The notes: generated by a model from the letters alone, not told the origin. DNA of 44,717 nucleotides from Aliiroseovarius sp. (GCF_030148435.1 NZ_JASBTN010000008.1:1-44717); one strand, 5' to 3'; positions 32,956 through 41,526 are shown, numbered from the stretch's first letter. Program-made: numbers and translations.

Positions 32956-34761
32956 TCAGAGCCCCTCCAGTCCGGGCACAAGGTTCGGCGCTGCCTTGGC
33001 GGTGTTGTAGGTGAAAAGCTGCATGTCCCAGGCTGCGGTCGGGCAGCGCTCGGCGCAGAGGCCACAGTGCAGGCAGACGTCCTCGTCCTTCACAAGGACC
33101 TTGCCGGTCGCCAGCGCGTCCGAGACATAAAGATCCTGTTCCGCATTCTCGGCGGGCACCATGAGGCGCGGGCGCAGGTCGTCCTCGGTGCCGTTTTCGA
33201 CGAAGTTGATGCAGCTTGTAGGGCAGATGTCGGCGCAGGCGTCGCATTCGATGCAACTGGGCGCGGTGAACACCGTCTGCGCATCGCAGTTCAGGCAACG
33301 TTCGGCCTGCACGAAGGCGGTTTCCGGGTCAAAGCCCAGCTCCACCTCCAGATCCCGGTCGCCAAGCGCTTTCTCCAGCGCGACCAGCGGCACCGCCACG
33401 CGCTTGTCATCCACGGGGATCGAATCATAGCTCCATTCGTGGATGCCCATCTTCTGGCTGATCAGGGTTACATTCGGGGGCGGGCGGTCCTCTTCCAGGT
33501 CCTGGCCGTTGCAGTAGAGGTCAATCGACACCGCCGCCTTGTGGCCATGGGCCCCCGCGGTGATGATGTTCGACGGACCAAAGGCCGCGTCGCCGCCGAA
33601 AAAGACGTTCTTGCGGGTCGACTGGAAGGTCTCGTCATCATTGATGATCGGCGTGCCCCAGGAGGTAAATCGAATGCCGGTTTCCTTCTCGATCCAGGGA
33701 AAGGCGTTCTCCTGCCCGATGGCGATCAGCACGTCGTCACATTCGACAAACACCGGATCCTCGCCGGTCGAAATCAGCGAGCGCCGCCCCTCGGCGTCAT
33801 ATTTCGCTTCGACCTTGTCGAACTTCATGCCCACCAGTTTGCCGTCCTTCACCACGAATTCCAGCGGCACGTGGTTGTCGATGATCGGGATGCCCTCGTG
33901 AATGGCGTCCTCTTTCTCCCAGGGGCTTGCCTTCATGTCCTCGAACGGCGAGCGCACGATGACCTTCACGTCCTCACCGCCCAGACGGCGCGAGGTGCGG
34001 CAGCAGTCCATCGCGGTGTTGCCGCCGCCCAGCACGATCACGCGCTTGCCAATCTTGGCGGTGTGTTTGAAAGCCACATTCGCCAGCCAGTCGAGGCCCA
34101 CGTGAATGTTCTCGGCCCCTTCCTCGCGGCCCGGTACGTTCGGCAGGTCGCGCCCGCGCGGTGCCCCGCAGCCTACGAAAATCGCGTCATAGCCCTTGGT
34201 CAGCATGTCGGCCATGCTGTCGATGTAGGTGTTGAAATGGGTGTGAATGCCCATGTCCAGCACGTAACCCACTTCTTCCTCCAGCACCTCTTCGGGCAGG
34301 CGGAAACTGGGGATTTCCGAACGCATGAACCCGCCGCCTCTGGGCTGGGCATCATAAAGGTGCAGCTCATAGCCCAATGGCGCCAGGTCGCGCGCCACGG
34401 TCAGCGAGGCCGGGCCACCGCCGATCAGGGCGATCTTCTTGCCGTTCGCGGCCCCCGCCTTGGGCAGACGGTCACGAATGTCGTCCTTGTGGTCGGCGGC
34501 CACCCGTTTCAGGCGGCAGATCGCGACCGGTTCCTCTTCGACCCGGCCGCGGCGGCAGGCCGGTTCGCAGGGGCGGTCGCAGGTGCGGCCCAGAACGCCC
34601 GGAAAGACATTGCTTTCCCAGTTGATCATATAGGCGTCCGAATACCGCTCCTGCGCGATGGCGCGGATATAGGCCGGCACCGGCGTATGGGCCGGGCAGG
34701 CATATTGGCAATCGACGACCTTGTGGAAATATTCGGGGTTCGTAGTGTTTGTCGGTTTCAC
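32956..34761 (-). CDS. GltD-like FAD/NAD(P)H oxidoreductase with N- and C-terminal iron-sulfur domains
   Basis: This 601-residue flavoprotein resembles the glutamate synthase small subunit and its relatives. It has an N-terminal Cys cluster (VDCQYACPAH, GRTCDRPCEPACRRG), an FAD site (KIALIGGGPASLTVARDLAPLG), an NAD(P)H site (RVIVLGGGNTAMDCCRTSRRLG) and a C-terminal ferredoxin-type domain with two cluster motifs (CDACADICPTSC and CLHCGLCAERCP). A GTG at 34761 with AAGGA 8 nt upstream is the start; the long open upstream frame is rejected. It ends 1 nt before korA, so the three genes form one operon. It would shuttle electrons between NAD(P)H and the 2-oxoacid oxidoreductase. No GltB-type large subunit is present. 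Confidence 0.85.
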   Translation of the reverse strand: MKPTNTTNPEYFHKVVDCQYACPAHTPVPAYIRAIAQERYSDAYMINWESNVFPGVLGRTCDRPCEPACRRGRVEEEPVAICRLKRVAADHKDDIRDRLPKAGAANGKKIALIGGGPASLTVARDLAPLGYELHLYDAQPRGGGFMRSEIPSFRLPEEVLEEEVGYVLDMGIHTHFNTYIDSMADMLTKGYDAIFVGCGAPRGRDLPNVPGREEGAENIHVGLDWLANVAFKHTAKIGKRVIVLGGGNTAMDCCRTSRRLGGEDVKVIVRSPFEDMKASPWEKEDAIHEGIPIIDNHVPLEFVVKDGKLVGMKFDKVEAKYDAEGRRSLISTGEDPVFVECDDVLIAIGQENAFPWIEKETGIRFTSWGTPIINDDETFQSTRKNVFFGGDAAFGPSNIITAGAHGHKAAVSIDLYCNGQDLEEDRPPPNVTLISQKMGIHEWSYDSIPVDDKRVAVPLVALEKALGDRDLEVELGFDPETAFVQAERCLNCDAQTVFTAPSCIECDACADICPTSCINFVENGTEDDLRPRLMVPAENAEQDLYVSDALATGKVLVKDEDVCLHCGLCAERCPTAAWDMQLFTYNTAKAAPNLVPGLEGL

Positions 34762-35102
34762 GCTGGCGGTCCTTGGCTGGCGAGTGCTCGCGGCCGCCGG
34801 TATGCGACGGCGCGCCCAGTGAGCGATGAAAACCGGCAACTGTAAAGGGCTAACACACCGGAATCCGGCGGTTTGCAACCTGTTTGCGACACCGTTAGCG
34901 CCGGACAGGCCCCGGGACGTGAATCGGGCGGCGGCGGTGCGGCCCCCTGCCCTGCCCCGCCCAGGCGGCGCTGCGCGGCAACTTATCCACAGGGTGTGGA
35001 AATAATCCTTGCGAGAATCTCCGGCCTCGGACATGTATATACGGAAGAAAGTGAATAAAACGATCGGAAGCGTAACAACAGCTCCGGCATGAGGTACGAC
35101 AG
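34762..35102. other. Intergenic region between the flavoprotein gene and repA
   Basis: This 341-nt divergent spacer holds the promoters of both operons. It contains a perfect DnaA box at 34983-34991 and an imperfect mirror copy up to 35005. I see no gene in it. The repA promoter probably lies near the AT-rich patch at 35033-35065, but I cannot assign a clear -35/-10 pair. Confidence 0.5.
34983..35005. promoter_or_regulatory. DnaA box with inverted partner upstream of repA
   Basis: TTATCCACA (34983-34991) is the consensus DnaA box. After GGG comes TGTGGAAATAA, an imperfect inverse copy, so the element is an imperfect inverted repeat. Placement 112 nt before repA suggests host DnaA involvement in replication or in repABC transcription. 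Confidence 0.55.
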
Positions 35103-36341
35103 ATGGACGACACACGGATGGGCGCACCCGGTCCGATGGGCACCACGCTGGGCACACGCATCGACCAGCTGGTCGGTGATCATGCTCTGAAACTTTCCGA
35201 ACGATTGCAAGCCCACCGGGCACAGCTTTTCCCCCCCAATGCGCGCAAGGAAATGCGGCGGTTCACCTCCGGTGAGGCAGCCGATCTGCTGGGCGTCAAG
35301 GACGCCTATCTGCGCAAGCTGCATCTGGAAGGCCGCGGCCCCGAACCCGAGGTGCGCGCGGGCGGGCGGCGCAGCTATACGGCGGCCGATATCCAGGCGC
35401 TGCGCGAAATGCTGGAAACAGGCACTAAGTCGCCCGGAACCTACCTTCCCGGCCGTCGCGAAGGCGATCACCTGCAGGTCATCACGGTGATCAATTTCAA
35501 GGGCGGCTCCGGCAAGACCACCACCGCCGCACACCTGGCCCAGAAAATGGCGCTGGACGGCTATCGCGTGCTGGCCATCGACCTCGATCCGCAGGCCAGC
35601 CTGTCCGCCCTGCATGGGTTTCAGCCGGAATTCGACCTGTTGGACGGCGGCACGCTCTATGATGCGATCCGCTACGACGACCCGGTGCCGCTGTCCTCGG
35701 TGATCCAGAGGAGCTATTTCACCAATCTCGACATCGTGCCCGGCAACCTGGATCTGATGGAGTTCGAACACGACACGCCCCGGGCGCTGGTGCAACGGGA
35801 TGGAAACCTGTTTTTCACAAGGGTAGGCGACGCGCTTGCCGAAGTGGAACAGGAGTATGACGTGGTGGTGATGGATTGCCCTCCGCAGCTGGGATACCTG
35901 ACCATGTCCGCCCTGTCGGCGGCTACGGCGGTGCTGGTTACGGTGCATCCTCAGATGCTGGATGTCATGTCGATGTGCCAGTTCCTGCTGATGGTCTCGA
36001 ACCTGCTGGGCGTCGTCGCCGAGGCGGGGGGCAACATGTCCTACGACTGGCTGCGCTACGTGATCACCCGATACGAGCCCGGCGACGGGCCGCAGAACCA
36101 GATGGTCAGCTTCATGCGCTCGATGTTTGCCGATCATGTCCTGAACCACACGGCGCTGAAATCCACCGCGATTTCCGACGCCGGGATCACCAAACAGACC
36201 CTGTACGAGGTGGAAAAGAGCCAGTTTACCCGCGCCACATATGAACGCGCGATGGAAAGCCTGAACGCCGTGAACGGCGAGATCGAGGCGCTGGTTCAAG
36301 CCGCCTGGAACCGGGGTGTGAGCCGGATGGAGGCAAGTTGA
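35103..36341 (+). CDS. repA: RepABC partitioning ATPase RepA (ParA family)
   Basis: This 412-residue protein is the plasmid-partition ATPase. An N-terminal DNA-binding domain (MRRFTSGEAADLLGVKDAYLRKLH, about residues 52-75) precedes the Walker-type ATPase with the deviant Walker A KGGSGKTTT near residue 132, and the ATPase segment VVMDCPPQLGYLT follows. The length and layout match RepA of repABC plasmids. It starts the repABC operon and represses it together with RepB in known systems. The repB ATG follows its TGA by 1 nt. Confidence 0.94.
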   Translation: MDDTRMGAPGPMGTTLGTRIDQLVGDHALKLSERLQAHRAQLFPPNARKEMRRFTSGEAADLLGVKDAYLRKLHLEGRGPEPEVRAGGRRSYTAADIQALREMLETGTKSPGTYLPGRREGDHLQVITVINFKGGSGKTTTAAHLAQKMALDGYRVLAIDLDPQASLSALHGFQPEFDLLDGGTLYDAIRYDDPVPLSSVIQRSYFTNLDIVPGNLDLMEFEHDTPRALVQRDGNLFFTRVGDALAEVEQEYDVVVMDCPPQLGYLTMSALSAATAVLVTVHPQMLDVMSMCQFLLMVSNLLGVVAEAGGNMSYDWLRYVITRYEPGDGPQNQMVSFMRSMFADHVLNHTALKSTAISDAGITKQTLYEVEKSQFTRATYERAMESLNAVNGEIEALVQAAWNRGVSRMEAS

Positions 36342-36342
36342 C

Positions 36343-37260
36343 ATGGCACGCAAAGGATTGCTCAAGGGGCTGATGGACGCCCCGACGGACACCCCCGCCG
36401 AGGCGACCCCCGACACCCGCGTCGATGCGGCCCGCCCGCGCTATACCACCGGTGCGATCGGGGCGGTCAGCCAGTCGATTGCCGATCTCAAGGCGCGATC
36501 GCTGGTCGAGGTCGACCCGCGCATGATCGACAATGCCGGCATGCGCGACCGGCTGGGCGAGGATGCCGAGATCGAGGCGCTGATGGGCTCGATCCGCGAC
36601 TATGGCCAACAGGTGCCGGTGCTGTTGCGCCCGAACCCGAACAACCCGGAGCGTTACCAGGTCGTCTATGGCCGCCGCCGGGTCGCCGCGCTGAAGGCGC
36701 TTGGCCAGCCGGTCAAGGCGATGGTGCGGGTGCTGGACGACCGCGCGCTGGTGCTGGCACAGGGGCAGGAAAACGCCGCGCGCAAGGATCTGAGCTTTAT
36801 CGAAAAGGCAAATTTCGCGCGCCAGATGCGCGATGCGGGTTATGAGCGCAAGGTGATTTGCGCCGCGCTGCACATGGATAAGACCTTGATTTCGCGAATG
36901 TTATCTGTCGCCGACCGGGTGCCCCCCGGCTTGATCGAGGCGATCGGCGCGGCCCCGTCGGTGGGGCGCGACCGCTGGCTGGCGCTTGCCGAGCGGATCG
37001 GGGATCGCGACCTCGTCGCGTCGGCCCGTGGAGACAGTTCCGACGCCCGCTTCGACGCGGTGATGGCCGAGCTGAAGGCGCCCAGGCCCCCTGCCCCGCA
37101 GCCGGTCAAGCTTGCCACCGACACCGGTGAGCCCCTGGCCACGCTGGCGCGCAAATCCGGCCGCCTGGTTGTCAACGTCGAGCCCGGCGACGGGTTCGAC
37201 GACTGGCTGGCGGAAAACCTGACACGACTTCACCGCGACTGGCAACAGCAGCGCGACTGA
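36343..37260 (+). CDS. repB: RepABC partitioning protein RepB (ParB family)
   Basis: This 305-residue ParB-like protein binds the parS palindrome and RepA. It has the ParB/Spo0J N-terminal domain with LMGSIRDYGQQVPVLLRP and the GRRRVAALKALG box, then an HTH region (LSFIEKANFARQMRDAG, ICAALHMDKTLISRMLSVADR) and a C-terminal dimerisation part. Two identical candidate binding sites occur in the window (37381-37396 and 38661-38676). The gene is 1 nt after repA, and the repC gene follows after 181 nt that hold the antisense RNA. Confidence 0.94.
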   Translation: MARKGLLKGLMDAPTDTPAEATPDTRVDAARPRYTTGAIGAVSQSIADLKARSLVEVDPRMIDNAGMRDRLGEDAEIEALMGSIRDYGQQVPVLLRPNPNNPERYQVVYGRRRVAALKALGQPVKAMVRVLDDRALVLAQGQENAARKDLSFIEKANFARQMRDAGYERKVICAALHMDKTLISRMLSVADRVPPGLIEAIGAAPSVGRDRWLALAERIGDRDLVASARGDSSDARFDAVMAELKAPRPPAPQPVKLATDTGEPLATLARKSGRLVVNVEPGDGFDDWLAENLTRLHRDWQQQRD

Positions 37261-37304
37261 GGACCGAGAGAGAGCAGCAACAAGGACAGGAGGCACAGGA
37301 AGGC

Positions 37305-37359
37305 AAAACAAAAGACCCCCCAGGACCGGGATCCCGAGAGGCCGTTTCGTTGTCTAGCA
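37305..37359 (-). ncRNA. Predicted antisense RNA (ctRNA, incA-type) of the repABC module
   Basis: The repB-repC gap of every repABC plasmid encodes a small antisense RNA that limits repC expression. On the minus strand here I find TTGACA at 37395-37390, an 18-nt spacer, TAGATT at 37371-37366 and then a hairpin (GATCCC / GGGGTC with an 8-nt loop) followed by TTTTGTTTT (37313-37305), a rho-independent terminator. The transcript would be about 55 nt, the usual ctRNA length. Its -35 lies inside the parS palindrome. Confidence 0.7.
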
Positions 37360-37380
37360 CCTCCGAATCTAGGCCGTTCC

Positions 37381-37396
37381 GTTGACAGCTGTCAAC
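37381..37396. promoter_or_regulatory. parS-type palindrome in the repB-repC spacer
   Basis: GTTGACAGCTGTCAAC is a perfect 16-bp palindrome that fits the repABC parS pattern GTT-N4-GC-N4-AAC. An identical copy lies at 38661-38676. Its right half contains the -35 box of the predicted antisense RNA. Confidence 0.85.
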
Positions 37397-37413
37397 AACC
37401 TCCGACTCTGGCG

Positions 37414-37429
37414 GGCAAAAAATTTTGCC
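37414..37429 (+). promoter_or_regulatory. Hairpin in the repC leader
   Basis: GGCAAAA (37414-37420) pairs with TTTTGCC (37423-37429) 12 nt before the repC ATG. In known repABC systems the leader forms stems that hide the repC ribosome-binding site under antisense control; this element is the plausible equivalent. Confidence 0.45.
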
Positions 37430-37441
37430 GTGTGAAATCCC

Positions 37442-38632
37442 ATGGAGATTCTGACAACGACGCCCTTTGGGCGGCGGCCGGTAACGGCTGGCCTGATTGA
37501 ACGGGCCCAGGCGGCGCAAGGCGCCCCCGCGGTGCCCCATTGTGACAAGTGGGAGCTGTTTCGCACGCTCTGCACCGCGCGGGTGGCCTTCTGCGTGAGC
37601 GACCGCGATCTGACCGTGCTGAACGCGCTTCTGAGCTTTCACCCCGAGGCGAACCTGTCCGACAATGCCGGGCTGATCGTCTTTCCCTCGAACCGGGCGC
37701 TGTCCGAACGCGCCCATGGCATGGCGGAAAGCACCCTACGGCGCCATCTGGCGGCTCTGGTCAAGGCCGGGCTGATCGCGCGGCATGACAGCCCCAACGG
37801 CAAACGCTACGCGGCGCGGGATGGTGACGGAATGGTGACGCGCGCCTTCGGTTTCGACCTGCGACCGCTGTTTGTGCGCGCAGGAGACATTGCGCAGGCC
37901 GCGCAGGCCACACGCGAGGCCCAGGCGCGGCTGAAACGGCTGCGTGAAGAGGTGGTGGTGATGAAGCGGGACGCGGTGAAACTGTCTCTATTCGGGCAGG
38001 AAACGGCCCCAGGGCCGCTCTGGGCACCGCTGGAGACCCGCCTGCTGGACCTTCACAAGCAGATGCGCCGCAAGCTTGATCCGGATGCTTTGGAGGCGCT
38101 GAAAGCCGAGCTGATCGAGATCCTGTCGCAGATCCGTACCCTGCTGTGTGAAACGGAAGAAATGAGCGGCAATGACGTCGTAAATGAGCGGCACTATCAG
38201 AATTCAAATACAGAAACTCTCGATTCTGAATTGGGCTCAGAAGAGCCTAAAGCGGCTGACGTAGAGACGGAAATGCACCCTGAGCGTCCGGCTAGACCGG
38301 GGCCCACGCTGCCCCTGGGTCTGGTGTTGAAAGCCTGTCCGGACATTCTGCCCTATTCGGCGCATGACGTGACGAATTGGCATGAACTGGTGGGGCTTGC
38401 CGCGCTTGTGCGTGGCATGATGGGTATCAGCCCGGATGCCTGGGCCGATGCGGTTGAGGTCATGGGACCGGAAACGGCGGCGATTACCGTTGCGGGCATC
38501 CTCCAGCGCGTGTCCGAGATCAACGCGCCGGGCGGGTATTTGCGTGCGTTGACTCGCAAGGCGGCGGTGGGGGCGTTTTCTCCCGGACCGATGATCATGG
38601 CGCTGCTGCAAAAGGACTCTAACGCTGCGTGA
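37442..38632 (+). CDS. repC: RepABC replication initiator RepC
   Basis: This 396-residue protein is the replication initiator of repABC plasmids. The N-terminal DNA-binding winged-helix region contains WELFRTLCTARVAFCVSDRDL, LNALLSFHPEA and the SERAHGMAESTLRRHLAALVKAGL HTH, and the C-terminal domain carries NWHELVGLAALVRGMMGISPDAW. The central part (about 185-270) is charged and probably flexible. In known members the origin lies within repC itself. The gene starts 12 nt after a leader hairpin and ends 28 nt before the second parS copy. Confidence 0.93.
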   Translation: MEILTTTPFGRRPVTAGLIERAQAAQGAPAVPHCDKWELFRTLCTARVAFCVSDRDLTVLNALLSFHPEANLSDNAGLIVFPSNRALSERAHGMAESTLRRHLAALVKAGLIARHDSPNGKRYAARDGDGMVTRAFGFDLRPLFVRAGDIAQAAQATREAQARLKRLREEVVVMKRDAVKLSLFGQETAPGPLWAPLETRLLDLHKQMRRKLDPDALEALKAELIEILSQIRTLLCETEEMSGNDVVNERHYQNSNTETLDSELGSEEPKAADVETEMHPERPARPGPTLPLGLVLKACPDILPYSAHDVTNWHELVGLAALVRGMMGISPDAWADAVEVMGPETAAITVAGILQRVSEINAPGGYLRALTRKAAVGAFSPGPMIMALLQKDSNAA

Positions 38633-38660
38633 AACGGTCTGCGGCGATCCGGCTGGGGGT

Positions 38661-38676
38661 GTTGACAGCTGTCAAC
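38661..38676. promoter_or_regulatory. Second parS-type palindrome downstream of repC
   Basis: GTTGACAGCTGTCAAC, identical to the copy at 37381-37396, lies between the repC stop and the convergent dehydrogenase gene. It is the second RepB binding site of the module. Two sites flanking repC is a known arrangement. Confidence 0.85.
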
Positions 38677-38678
38677 GC

Positions 38679-41108
38679 TCAGGCCCGCGCCCGGGCGCTG
38701 GTCGGATCCCAGGCGCAGGTGTCGATCACTTCGGCCGTGCGCATTTCATTGTGGACCTTGACCTGCATCTGCGTGCCCGGCTCGGTCATCCCCTCGGGCA
38801 CAAGCGCCATGGCGATGTCGTGGTTCAGGTAGTACGAGAACCCGCCCGAGGTGACGCGGCCGATCAGCGTGCCATTGGCATAGACCCCTTCGTCGAACAT
38901 CACCGAAGTGTCGCAGAAAGGAAGTTTCAGCGACACCAGCCGGCTGTACCCGCCCGCCGCCTTCTGTGCCAGCAGAGCCTCGCGGCCGATGAAATCGCGC
39001 CCCTGGGTGATCACGAAACGGTCCAGACCGGCCTCGTAAGGGGTCATGTCCTTGCAAATCTCACGGTTGATCGCGCGATAGGATTTTTCCAGCCGCATCG
39101 ACTCCAGCGCTTCGAGGCCGAAGGGTTTCACCCCGGCTTTCAGCAACAGGTCGACAAGATGACGATTGTAGCCGACCGGGTGGTGAATTTCCCAACCCAG
39201 CTCGCCAGTGTAGCTGACGCGCAGAAGCTGCACGTCCTTGGCATAGCCCACTTCGCCCATCTGCGCCGAAAGCCAGGGGAAGGCGGCGTTGGACAGGTCA
39301 TTGTCGGTCAGAGGTTGCAGGATCTCGCGGGCTTTCGGACCGGCCAGGGCGATGACGCCCAGTTGTTCGGAGATGTCCTCCAGCTGAACCGAGCCATCCT
39401 TGGGCAGCAGTCGTTGCAGCTGATCCCAGTTGTAGGCGCGCCAGTTCGGGGTCGAAATCAGGTAGAAATCATCCTCGGCGTAGCGCACCACGGTATATTC
39501 CGCGTCCATCCCGCCCTTTCCGTTCAGAAGCAGCGACAGGGTCATGCGCCCGACCTTGGGCAGCCTGTTGGCCATGATGCTGTCCAGCCACGCCGCCGCG
39601 CCGGACCCGCGAACGGTGAACTTGGTCATCGGCGACATTTCGATGAAGCCGGCCTCTTCGCGGGTACGCCGGACTTCTTCCTGCACGTATTCCATGTGGT
39701 CGGTGCGGCGGAAGCTGTGTTCGGGCACGGCCTTGTCGGGCGAGGGGGCGAACCAGCGCGGGAATTCATAGCCTGCGAAACTGGTCCAGACCGCGCCCTG
39801 AGTTGACAGCAGGTCATAGGAGCCCACGGTTTTCATCGGACGCGCCGAGGGGAAATCCTCGCCCGGCAGATGGGCGTCCATATGGGTGCCCCAGGTCTCG
39901 CGCACCTTGTCCATGGTCCAGCGTTTCGAAGCGAAATCGCCAAAGCGGCGCGGGTCCAGTTCGGACATGTCCATGCCGGGATCGCCATTGAGAATCCAGC
40001 GCGACAGGCGTTCGCCCACGGTGCCGCCCCAGAGGATGCCGCCGGGCATGCCCTCGGCCAGCCACAGGTTGTCGTGCCCCGGCGCGGGACCGGCCAGCGG
40101 CAGCTCGTCCGGGGTCATCTGGAACGGGCCGCGGGTGTTGGCCTTGATGCCGACCTCGCCCAGCACGGGCACCCGTTCGATAGCGCGTTCCCATTGCGTT
40201 TCCACCGCGTCGAAATCCTCGGGCAGCAGGTCGGCGCCAAACTCGGGCGGTACGCGGTCCTCGGCGAAGAGTTTCAGGTCTTTCTCGAACTCGTAGGGGC
40301 CGAACTGGATGCCGCCAACGTCCTCGCGCAGGTAGGCGCCGTAATCCTCGTCGCGCAGGATCGGGAACTCCGGCAGGCCCTGGGCGCGGCGTTCCTTCAG
40401 CACAGGCACGGTCTCGGTTGTCCAGTACTGGTGCACGATCGGGATGCAGGGCAGGGCGAGCCCCACCCGGCGGGCGTTTTCGCGCGCATAGTTACCGGTG
40501 GCGAAAACCAGGTGGTCGCAGGTGATCTCGCCCTGATTGGTGCTGACCTTCCAGCGGCCGTCGGCGAGCTTTTCATAGCCCTGCGCTTCGGTGTTCTGAT
40601 AGATCTTGGCGCCAGCGTCGCGGGCCAGTTTCGCGAGACCCATGGTGATGTCGGCCGGGTTCACATAGCCGTCTTCGGTGTGCAGGATGCCGCCGCGAAT
40701 CTCCGGGCTCTGGTTCAGCAGGGGATGGATCTCGGCGATCTCGGCGGGTGTCAGCAGGCGGCAGGGCACACCGGCGGCCTCGGCGATCGAGATATAGGAC
40801 TGGAACTCGTCCCAGCGTTTTTCGGTGTTCGCCACGCGCAGCTGGCCGACCTTGCGCAGGCCCACCGAGGCACCAAGCTTTTCTTCGACCTCGGAATAGA
40901 TGCGAATGGTCTCCATCGTCATCTTCGAGACATTGTGCGAGCGCACGAAAGTCACCAGCAGCCCCGCCGCGTGCCAGGTCGAGCCCGAGGTCAGCGTGGT
41001 ACGTTCCAGCATCACCGCATCTTCGCAGCCGTTCTGCGTGAGCCCGTACAGGATCGAAGCCCCGACGCAGCCGCCACCGACCACCACCACTTTCGCATGC
41101 GATTTCAT
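38679..41108 (-). CDS. Dimethylglycine/sarcosine dehydrogenase-type flavoprotein with GcvT domain
   Basis: This 809-residue fused enzyme has an N-terminal FAD-binding DAO domain (VVVVGGGCVGASILYG) with the SGSTWHAAGL motif, whose His usually anchors FAD covalently. A C-terminal GcvT/aminomethyltransferase domain (from about residue 430: LGVIALAGPKAREILQ, RVSYTGELGWEIHHP, EALESMRLEKSYRAINREI) transfers the C1 unit to tetrahydrofolate. The products would be methylene-THF and demethylated amine. The exact substrate (dimethylglycine, sarcosine or another methylamine) is not decided by sequence. An AGGAAGGA precedes the ATG. Its C1 and glycine products feed the serine cycle encoded by the same window. 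Confidence 0.88.
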   Translation of the reverse strand: MKSHAKVVVVGGGCVGASILYGLTQNGCEDAVMLERTTLTSGSTWHAAGLLVTFVRSHNVSKMTMETIRIYSEVEEKLGASVGLRKVGQLRVANTEKRWDEFQSYISIAEAAGVPCRLLTPAEIAEIHPLLNQSPEIRGGILHTEDGYVNPADITMGLAKLARDAGAKIYQNTEAQGYEKLADGRWKVSTNQGEITCDHLVFATGNYARENARRVGLALPCIPIVHQYWTTETVPVLKERRAQGLPEFPILRDEDYGAYLREDVGGIQFGPYEFEKDLKLFAEDRVPPEFGADLLPEDFDAVETQWERAIERVPVLGEVGIKANTRGPFQMTPDELPLAGPAPGHDNLWLAEGMPGGILWGGTVGERLSRWILNGDPGMDMSELDPRRFGDFASKRWTMDKVRETWGTHMDAHLPGEDFPSARPMKTVGSYDLLSTQGAVWTSFAGYEFPRWFAPSPDKAVPEHSFRRTDHMEYVQEEVRRTREEAGFIEMSPMTKFTVRGSGAAAWLDSIMANRLPKVGRMTLSLLLNGKGGMDAEYTVVRYAEDDFYLISTPNWRAYNWDQLQRLLPKDGSVQLEDISEQLGVIALAGPKAREILQPLTDNDLSNAAFPWLSAQMGEVGYAKDVQLLRVSYTGELGWEIHHPVGYNRHLVDLLLKAGVKPFGLEALESMRLEKSYRAINREICKDMTPYEAGLDRFVITQGRDFIGREALLAQKAAGGYSRLVSLKLPFCDTSVMFDEGVYANGTLIGRVTSGGFSYYLNHDIAMALVPEGMTEPGTQMQVKVHNEMRTAEVIDTCAWDPTSARARA

Positions 41109-41285
41109 GACATTTCCTTCCTGACTTTTCCGGTTTCCCGCTTCCGTGCAGGTTGGCCAGAGGGGATGCTCCGGTCAAGCGTCGCGTGCCGCTTTGTGGG
41201 GTTTTTGAGCTGCCACCAGCGCTGAAAATTGTAAAATGTTATCAACAGCTAAGCTGACCCAAGCCTAACTGACGGATACTTGTGA

Positions 41286-41306
41286 ACTGTCAGTAATCTT
41301 GACAGT
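41286..41306. promoter_or_regulatory. Inverted repeat ACTGTCA-N7-TGACAGT
   Basis: Two 7-bp arms separated by 7 nt form a perfect inverted repeat about 180 nt upstream of the dehydrogenase gene. It has the size of a regulator-binding site. No family consensus is assigned. Confidence 0.4.
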
Positions 41307-41445
41307 CGCGGCACCGGATAAGCGTGCTTAACCGACCCGATAACCTGCTGCCGATGAGGTACGCGTCGCCGTCAAAGTAGTCGCGTGTCACGAAGGGTTC
41401 AAACCGGCGCATGGCAGCCCGGCGTGACCCGGGATCCGGGAGCAT
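41290..41445 (-). CDS. Possible 51-residue ORF or gene remnant
   Basis: A minus-strand frame from ATG 41445 (or 41412, giving 40 residues) ends at a TGA at 41290. The last 40 residues look protein-like (MRRFEPFVTRDYFDGDAYL...) and end in a Cys pair (RCRDCQDY). No ribosome-binding site is obvious and I recognise no family. It may be a remnant. Confidence 0.25.
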   Translation of the reverse strand: MLPDPGSRRAAMRRFEPFVTRDYFDGDAYLIGSRLSGRLSTLIRCRDCQDY

Positions 41446-41526
41446 TCTTTCACCCCAAGTGCCGTGGGGCAGGGGGCTTGAGCTCACTTGCTTGACCACG
41501 ATGGCGGGCGCGGTCAGGCTGGCGGC

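Larger units (their letters stand above)
41109..41526. other. Intergenic region upstream of the dehydrogenase gene
   Basis: This 418-nt stretch divides the minus-strand dehydrogenase from the plus-strand GNAT gene. It holds an AT-rich promoter-like patch (41227-41245), the palindrome CAGCTAAGCTG (41246-41256) and the inverted repeat ACTGTCA-N7-TGACAGT (41286-41306). A short minus-strand ORF (41290-41445) is described separately. I see no tRNA or other RNA gene. Confidence 0.5.

Noticed and set aside
34762-35223. Long N-terminal extension of the GltD-like flavoprotein up to 35223
   Set aside because: It would run through the repA leader and into repA; the GTG at 34761 has AAGGA at 8 nt and starts at the homologous position.
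41380-41420. tRNA-like GGTTCAAACC T-loop segment
   Set aside because: No acceptor, D or anticodon stems can be arranged around it, and it lies within a possible short ORF.
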